This document shows positions 57,110 to 64,000 of a DNA stretch of 64,000 nt, piece after piece. The stretch covers positions 11,831,355-11,895,354 of the forward strand of contig JAGTTD010000005.1 of the NCBI GenBank assembly GCA_018398585.1. The letters are read 5' to 3'. The stretch comes from Simmondsia chinensis. Taxonomy: Eukaryota; Streptophyta; Magnoliopsida; Caryophyllales; Simmondsiaceae. Under the pieces are notes generated by a model that saw only the letters and a program-made list of their open reading frames with translations, searched no databases and had not been told where the DNA came from. A program made the position numbers and the translations under genes. Within the stretch, counting starts at the first letter, position 1. Each line of letters opens with the position of its first letter.

Positions 57110-60100
57110 ATGGTCTCTGACATGATACAGAGTCCAATTGATCTGAACACCATCAAAGAGGATCCTTATTGGTTACCAGAGAATGATCCTTTGTATTCTT
57201 TCACGTCATATGCCTTAGGACCCATCTTTGACCCGTCTCATGACGTCCCTAGCCTTCAAGGCATATCCCCAGATATTGACAAGTCTCCTTCACTTCGTAC
57301 AGCCTCTGCAAGTCAATCTTGGGGAGGAAGACTAATTTACAAAGAAGCAGCGCCCTTCAAAGAATGGATATATCTAACAAAGCGGTACGCCAAGTGGGTT
57401 GACTGGCTTATGTTAACCCTTGAATAAAAATGGAAGAACCTTCACATCTATGAAGTCATTAGGCTTTCCGCCATTACCCTCAAGTATGATCATCCCATCA
57501 TGACAGCGCTAACCTGCTGTTGGAACACCTGTTATAAAGCTTTTGTCCTTCATGAGGGTTTTCTTGGTATTACCTTGGAGGACATTATGGCCTTGACAGG
57601 TCTTTCACTAGGAGAAGATGAATTGCCTTTTGATTCTTTCATTTCTTCAAAAGCTGAAGTCTTTGGCTCTTCTTTCTCTGTCACTCATTTACCTGGTGGT
57701 TTTGAGTCATTTGTCAAGATGTTTGTCACAGAGGCGCATAACTTTGGACGAGGTTCCAGAGAAGGAGAGGCATGCTTTTAATTATTTTGGCTAGACAAGT
57801 TTTTCTGTGCTAACTCCTCCAACTTAGTTCTTAAATTTCTCATGACCATGGCTATCAACTTGGTCTTTAGTATTGGTCCATTGGCCCTGAGACCATTACT
57901 TTTGGCCAAGTGTATGGATGCCTTAGAGGCATCATAGTTAAGAACTATGATGTCCAAATAGGTGAACCCTTTTGGTTAGTCGAGCTTTATGCTCAAGCCT
58001 ACTTGCCCAAGCTCTGGACTGGAGGTGCTTATGCTCCCACCGGCGAGGGACTTTCTTGTTTTGGAGAGAAGTTTGCTCACTGTGAGGTCCTTTTACCCCC
58101 ATGATGATCCTTTGACCAATGCCTTGCGAGATTAACATCTACTCGAGGTAGGAAGTAGACTCAATCAGCTCCCTTCAGGGAGGGAAACCTTGGTCCTTAC
58201 TTGTTCAACAAATTAGACCTTCATTATGATGTCTCTATGAACGTCAACTCACGAATCTAGCAGGCAATCCTATGCTCACAAGATTTGTTCTTCTATTACC
58301 AGACTCATCCAGGTATGGAGACTTACAGGCTTGGGTTGTTTACCAGAAAATTTGGCATGGTCCAAGACATTCCCTTTTCTAGTATAAGGACCAAAAACCT
58401 TTGGTGGCCTAAGAGGATCTCCATTCAACTCCCTCAATACAGAGAGGTTCATGAGTTGAATCAAGATATCAAATTCTACAGGTGCCCTATTGGTGGTAGG
58501 TATAGTCCATGTGCCACACCTCATTTTGCAGCTTGGTTCCAAGCCTATTGGTCATCTTTGGAGCCAGAGGCGCCAAGCAGTATTTTATAACTTCCTTTGA
58601 GCTTACAAGTTCCAGCTCGAGAAGAAGCCAGCTAGTTAGCATCAGGCCAACTCTACAAAAGGCACCATGAGGTCAAGAGCCATCCCTAAAGTATGCTTCA
58701 GTTCTATTTTTGAGTGGTTCTGAAGAAAGGATGATCCTTGCCCTTCTTTTTTTTTTGTAGCAGCAGTTGTTTAGGGGACTCTTAGGAGGCTAGAACCATG
58801 AGTTTCACCCAGATGTTTCTAGACGAATCCACACAAGGAACTTCTCTACTAGCCCTTGAGGTTTGTGGCTCAAGGGAGAGAAAGAAAAACGAGGTTCCTG
58901 TAACTCTCCCTGCTGAAGCCATCTAGGCCGAAAAGGAGGAAGAAGGAGAAGAGGTACCCATCGCACAACAAGTGAGGTAAAGCAGAGCCAGCTATAGTTA
59001 TTGTGGAAATATCAGATTCTTCACCTCAGGAAACTTCACTAGAGCTTAGTCAGAGTACTGAACCATTCAGCTTGGGTGCTGAAGAAGGAGGTGACATAGC
59101 TACCTCTACTGTGGAGCCAGTTATCAACTATCTCTCTAAAGAGGTTTCCTTACTAGTTTCTTTGAACCAGGGCCATGTGCATGCTCCATTCCTCCTTTCA
59201 AGAGACTCAATCTTGGTCGCAGAAATATTTGAAGGTAAGATTCTGCAACTAGTTTCCTAACTCTTGATGTCTTGAACCATATTTGGTTCTAACAAGCAAG
59301 CATTGTTCCCCAGAGGCTCTACTCAAGGAAGACATCCCTATGGTTGAAGAGCCAGCAAAAATTCTAATGGAAGAAATGCCAGCAGCAGTCCTCCGTTTTT
59401 CTCAAGCTGAGGTTTCCGAGGCAATGATAGTTCCCCTAACCTTGGTTGCTTCCAAAGTTAAGATTTAATCTGACACCTTTTGATGTTAACCCTTTTAAAG
59501 GCCAAACCTCAAAGCATTGTTCCTTCCCCATTACTTGGAGGGATGACCTCTCCCCTAGAAAAGCTCAAAGCAAGTGGCAGGTTAGCCTTTCAATAACTAC
59601 ACCAATTTTCCCCGGGATTCAAGAGACTAAGGGACCTTGCACATCTCCCTATTTTGACTCTAGCTGAAAGGGCTAATTTCCAAGAAACTATGGCTCTAGT
59701 GAAGGTCTTAAAGGAAAACTCTAAGGTGGCTTCTGCCATTGTCAGAGGACTCGAAGTCCTCGAGGAAGTGCTTGTGAAGGTGAACCAAGAGGTTCCAACC
59801 CTCCTTGAGCAGAAACGACACTGCTAAGATGTAATAAGGGGCTGAGGGCATTCAACTGATCTTAGTGTCCTGCAACTTCTATTTGAAGAACTCAAAGCAG
59901 CCAAAAAGACCCAGAGCTAGCAAGCTCAAGTGATCTGAGGCCTCGAGGATGAAATTCATCACTTGGAGGAGAGATTGGATCATTTTAGGGGAGAACTACG
60001 TTCCTGAGACAACAACATTCCTCCCAAGGCACTGTGGTTGGAAGGCTCGAAAAGGCTATCAGGGAGGCCCAAAGAAATAACCAAACTCTTGAAGAAGAAG

Positions 60101-60195
60101 CCCTTTCCTTGGATCATGAGTTGAATAATACAACCAACCAACTATCATCCATAGAGGCATCCTTAGTGAGGATTAGGACTCAACTCTTTTAGTTT
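57110..60195 (+). pseudogene. antisense plant-mobile-domain ORF of element C, frameshifted
   Basis: The first ATG is at 57110, after a CT-rich leader of about 370 bases that follows the purine tract. The first two pieces (57110-57427 and 57500-57781) share a frame. Later pieces shift (57910-58104 and 58285-58590, then 59003-59260). Residues such as A-F-V-L-H-E-G-F-L-G-I-T-L-E-D-I, L-T-G-L-S, G-Q-V-Y-G-C-L-R-G and P-F-W-L-V-E-L-Y-A-Q-A-Y-L-P fit the aminotransferase-like plant mobile domain (MAIN/MAIL1 type). An acidic low-complexity stretch follows (58850-59460). A coiled coil ends the protein at about 60190. It runs opposite to gag-pol and its end faces the integrase end. Cellular relatives act in genome stability and silencing; its role in a retrotransposon is unknown. 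TATA and splice sites were not identified. Confidence 0.78.
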
Positions 60196-60429
60196 TCTTT
60201 TTATTTTTTATTTACTTTTTTTAAAAAGAGATTTTGGCCATGTAAGTTACTTACTTGTACTACTCTATAACTCTCCAATAATATTAATGAAATACGTAGT
60301 TTTGTCAAATATGTCTCTCAGTTTGGTGGTTCCTTTCTTCCTTCTTTACTTTCCCAACCTAAGAATCATAGGGTTGAACCTCAAGACAATTATATCGAAA
60401 CTAAGCCCATAATTCAGAAAATCTATACT

Positions 60430-61400
60430 TAAGGACTTCTTTGTTATAATATTAAATTGATGGCGCATATTTCTTTAGGAACCTTTCATTAATAGCCCTC
60501 GAGTGAGTTCTACCATCTAGATCTAGGAGTAAGTAAGCATTGCCTTTAAATACCTTGATGACTCCAAATGGGCCCTCCCAGTTTGGGGACCATTTTCCAA
60601 AGACACGGTCTTTCTAGCTAATGGATAAAACTACCTTCCAAACTATATCCGCTAAGTCAAAAGATCTGGGTTGGACCTTGTTGTTGTATGCTTTGGCCAC
60701 CCTCTTCTTTGGTTTCTCTAACTTGTGAAGTTTGTTAAGTCTAACTTGGCCTAAGTTAGTTAGTTTGTCCACCACAGCCTACTCATACTCAAGGTCAGAA
60801 AACTTTCCTTGATGTGCCAACCTAATAAATTGAATTGTTACATTCATTGAGAGCACAACAACATGACCATAGATCAAAGGGAACAGAGTTGTCCCAATTG
60901 CATCATGTTTGGATGTTCTATAACCAAAATAGCATCCAGTAGCAATTCATGCCACCTCATGGGATTGTCCTCGACCATCTTTACCATATTGGCCTTCAAA
61001 ATCTTGTTTGTTGGCTCTACCTGGCCATTGCCTTGAGCATTGTAGAGGGTTGAGTTCAAGATTTCGACATTGAAACTCTTGGTGAACTCCTTAACCTCAG
61101 CTCCATTAAACAGACTAGCTCGGTCCACTGTTGTGGTCTCGGAGATACCAAACCTAAAAAGGATGTATTCTTTGATAAAATCAGTCATATCTTGCTGATT
61201 GATATTCTCCACCTGTTTTGTGAAGTAATCTATGGCCACAAGGATGTAAGAGTGTTCCTTGCTAGAAGGGGGGTTAATTTCCCCTATGATGTCTATTTCC
61301 CACCCTCTGAAGGGCCATAGTTTGACAATAGTATGCATGTCTATTGCAGGGACTCATGGTACATGTCCATGTCTTGTGCATGCTCTGCTCCGCTTGGCAT
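60430..61400 (-). pseudogene. integrase of element C, broken
   Basis: The longest frame (61338-60874) starts in the catalytic core: W-P-F-R-G-W-E-I-D-I-I-G with the first Asp, and Y-F-T-K-Q-V-E. V-D-R-A-S-L-F-N-G-A follows, with the second Asp position. N-G-Q-V-E-P-T-N-K supplies the Glu. So the D,D,E residues are still readable. The C-terminal module lies at about 60760-60450 in another frame (K-P-K-K-R-V-A-K, W-E-G-P-F-G-V). The zinc-binding part upstream of 61338 is damaged. Confidence 0.82.
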
Positions 61401-61849
61401 ATTTACTGTAATCATCCATCATTGATGGCTAGTAATAGCCATAACCTGTGATGAGCCAATGCATTTTGTTTCCAGCTAGATGGTATCCACATATACTTTC
61501 ATGGGCTCCTAGCATTACTAGTATTACTTCTCCAAGTTAAGGCACTTGAGAAACACTCCACTAGGGTCCCTTTTATATAACTCCAAATTCATCATCCAGA
61601 TGGAATCTATGAGCTCTCATTTTCTCTTTTTGTCCTTAATGTAATCTTAAGGGCTCTTGAAGTAATCCATTAAAGGCGTCCTCTATTCCTCGTGTTGACT
61701 TAGGATAGTTTGATAGGTTACAAAACAATCCAAGTGTTTACTTGGGATTGCTTCGCTCTCAAAATTGGAAAACTTAGTGAGTTCAACATCATGGTCCAAA
61801 ACCATAGTCTTGATGACCATGGTTTCTTCACACCAAGTCCTAGGCAACT

Positions 61850-62300
61850 TGTACCCTTAAATTAACTGAGCCAAGTCATTGGCTGCATTGTTTTGCTCTC
61901 TAGGGATATGCTCAAACTACACACTATCGAACTTATTCAAAAGCTTTTGCACTATTGAAAAGTATATATTCGAGGTGTTGCTCAAACATTAAAATTCCCC
62001 CTTTACTTGAAAAATCACCAATTGGGAGTCCCCTTTAATAATGATATTGAGGACTTACATTTCCAAGAGAGTTTGTAGACCTATTATTAGTGCCTCATAC
62101 GTTGTCATGTTGTTGGAGCATTTGCCAACTAAAGTAACAGCTAATTTAGTGATGATGCCCGTGAGGAATTCTATCACAATTCCAACTCTAGCACTTGAAT
62201 TGGCCCTTGATACATCAAAGTATAGTTTCCAAGGGATGATTTCCACCACTAGGAGCTAGTTTGGCTCGTAGTTTGAGCTAGTATCAATGTTTAGATGGTT
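61850..62300 (-). pseudogene. archaeal-type RNase H of element C
   Basis: The frame 62249-62055 reads L-Y-F-D-V-S-R (normally D-G-S), V-G-I-V-I-E-F and C-S-N-N-M-T-T-Y-E-A-L-I-I-G-L. Downstream is A-N-D-L-A-Q-like text at about 61890-61865. This is the second RNase H of Tat elements. It shows what B looked like before chromovirus A entered between the V-G-S and C-S-N positions. Confidence 0.8.
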
Positions 62301-63660
62301 AGCTCAAAAGTCCATTATGGATTGATCCTTGATTGACTTTTATGACACATAGACTAACTCAAATTGAAGTAAAGCAGTACTCCACTTTTTCAATTTTCCC
62401 CTCATCAGGGGTCTATCTAGCATATATTTAAGACACCTATCTGAGAAACCACGTATATGGTAAATGCCAGAAAATAATGCCTCAATTTTACTGATGCATA
62501 CAACAAAGACAGGCACCGTTTCTCAATTGAGGAGTATTTTATTTCACATTCATATAAGCAATGGCTAAGGTAGAACACAACCTGTTCAAACCCTTGCTCA
62601 TTGTATTGTACAAGTAAACAACCAATAGATTCCTCAAAAGCAGAGACATAGACCTTCCAAGGTTTACGCTGCTTTGGCAAAATGAGAATTGTTGGCCTGA
62701 CTGAGTATTCCTTGATGGACTTGAAAGCTGCTCAATGTGGATCCTGCCACTTAAAGTCGTTCTCAATCTTGAGCCTTAATAGTGGAGAGAAGACTTTTGT
62801 GTTTCCTGCAACATGTGAGATGAAATGTCTTAGGAAATAAACCTACCCCAAGAAGCGTAGGAGCTCCATTTTAGTTGGAGGTTGAATGGCCTTGTCGTAT
62901 TAATGTCCACCTCAATGCCCCTCTAGTGCATAAGAAAACCAAAAGTTCCCAACGTATATGCCAAAAGCATAGCTTAATGGATTCATCTTGAGGTTGTGGG
63001 TCCTCATTCTAAGGAAAACCCCCTCAAGTCTTTTAAGTGTTCAACTTGGGACTTTGATTAGACCATGATATCATCAATTTAAACTTCCATGGTCTTGTAG
63101 ATGAGGCCATGAAATATCATGTACATGGCTCTTTGGTAGGTGGCGCCAGCATTTTTTTAACCAAATGGCATAGCTACGCGCTCGAAGGTTCCTATTGACC
63201 AAGACACCAAAACGCTATCTTATGGGTATCCTTCGAAGCAATCATAACTTGATAGTATCCACAGTAGCCATCCATAAAAGACACGACCTCATGCCTAGAG
63301 GCTGAGTCAATGAATAGGTCAGCAATTGGCATCGAGTACTCATCTTTAAAGGTGGCTGTGTTCAGATCTCTGAATTCAATACAGACTCTGATTTTACCAT
63401 TTTTCTTCATAACAGGGACAATGTTTGCAAACCATTTCACATACCTGGCAGTCTTAATAAATTTGGCTCTTAAGAGTCTTTCAATCTCCTCTTTGACCAT
63501 ATCAATAACTTGTTGGCACATTCTCTTCCAGGCCTTAATGGTAGGCCTTAAGCTTGGCTTAATGGGAAGCCTATGCTTAACCACCTTTCTGTCTAGGCCA
63601 AGTATCTCGTGATGGTCCCAGATAAGACAGTCCTTAAACTCATGAAGCAAGGTCAAATAT
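62301..63660 (-). pseudogene. RT and RNase H of element C, broken
   Basis: The frame 63656-63192 covers the RT start: H-R-L-P-I-K-P, R-A-K-F-I-K-T-A-R-Y, N-G-K-I-R-V-C-I-E-F-R-D-L-N, Y-S-M-P-I-A-D and G-Y-C-G-Y-Y-Q. At about 63080 the Tyr codon of the catalytic Y-x-D-D box is a stop, with I-D-D kept. RNase H text (E-E-S-I-G-C-L-L-V, S-S-I-E-K-R-C-L-S-L) lies at 62680-62417 in a further frame. Frameshifts near 62760 and 62900 separate them. Confidence 0.83.
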
Positions 63661-64000
63661 TGCTCTCTCTACTCCTCAAAAAGCAGAGCGCTCAAAAGGT
63701 AAGTCTTGGTTCTTCGGTCGAGCGCAAGTTAACCTCGAGGAGGGGGCCTTGAATTTCAGCCCTTAAATCCTCGAACTTGGCTTGTGGTGCTCTTAAGTTA
63801 GAGAGTTCCAGCTCTTTTTCTTGTGTGATCTGGACCTCAAAGCCATTAAATGACTGTTCAGCCCAAAGTTGATCCTCAGCATGTCAAGCAATGAGCTTTG
63901 CTAGTGCTGGCCTCCTAGGCCATTAACGGGAGGCTTTGGCTCCCTCTCATAAGAGTTCTAGCATGCCTTGGAGATCTCCTCTTTCAAGAAGGGCTCTTAT
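63661..64000 (-). pseudogene. region between protease and RT of element C, cut by the window end
   Basis: The sequence corresponds in wording to 15010-15300 of element B (the GAGAGTTCCA-, GGCCATTA- and GGGAGG-type blocks occur in both). It has no clean frame. Protease, gag and the 5' LTR must lie beyond 64000. Confidence 0.55.

Larger units (their letters stand above)
55341..64000 (-). mobile_element. element C: Tat-lineage Ty3/gypsy retrotransposon with antisense ORF, cut by window end
   Basis: From low to high coordinate: 3' LTR (55341-56720), purine tract, antisense plant-mobile-domain ORF (plus strand, 57110-60195), then integrase, archaeal-type RNase H, RNase H, RT and the protease side of pol on the minus strand to the window edge. 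It is the same family type as element B, with homologous LTRs, pol and antisense ORF tail. It shows the part of the antisense ORF that B lacks. gag, primer site and 5' LTR lie outside the window. All frames have stops or shifts. Confidence 0.85.

Overview
The window looks like intergenic heterochromatin of a flowering plant, probably a eudicot. It is AT-rich and I see no host gene in 64 kb. Almost everything recognisable is a transposable element or its wreckage, often nested. All calls come from reading the sequence; no database search was possible. The elements carry textbook plant signatures: tRNA-Met primer sites, Tat-type Ty3/gypsy polyproteins with two RNase H domains, a TNP2 CACTA transposase, tRNA-derived SINEs and plant MITEs.

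Layout. 1-3.7 kb: noncoding, with a MITE and a degenerate SINE. 3.7-5.46 kb: truncated plus-strand gypsy fragment (LTR, primer site, gag; element D). 5.46-21.27 kb: minus-strand Tat-lineage gypsy element B. Its order on the plus strand is antisense coiled-coil ORF, integrase, archaeal-type RNase H, RNase H, RT, protease, gag and 5' LTR. B is broken by a 1.19-kb hAT-type element (8-bp duplication), by a complete 4.55-kb chromovirus A with both LTRs (4-bp duplication), and by a SINE (11-bp duplication). 21.3-36.2 kb: plus-strand LTR element E with no recognisable protein and a 5-bp duplication. E is split by the minus-strand copia element F, which has 2.2-kb LTRs and a 5-bp duplication. 36.2-38.65 kb: two diverged 0.85-kb direct repeats, each carrying a miniature LTR element (TRIM). 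38.65-46.8 kb: noncoding sequence, a MITE, a second hAT-family copy, a long G tract and a LINE fragment. 46.94-52.18 kb: CACTA transposon with matching termini and a decayed TNP2 transposase. 54.06-54.95 kb: Mutator-like miniature element with a 9-bp duplication. 55.34 kb to the end: second Tat element C (3' LTR, antisense plant-mobile-domain ORF, then pol), cut by the window edge.

How it fits together. Nesting gives relative ages: A is younger than B, and F is younger than E. A's LTRs differ at about 18 sites in 738 by eye, whereas sampled stretches of the E and F LTRs differ by roughly 6-7%. No element encodes an intact protein set.

The two most interesting signals are (1) the tail-to-tail antisense ORF between pol and the 3' LTR of the Tat elements, which encodes a plant mobile domain protein with a coiled-coil tail and whose 3' part is shared by B and C, and (2) a CpG-rich array of short palindromes that occurs both inside the CACTA element and inside the Mutator-like element, next to a shared terminal-repeat sequence.
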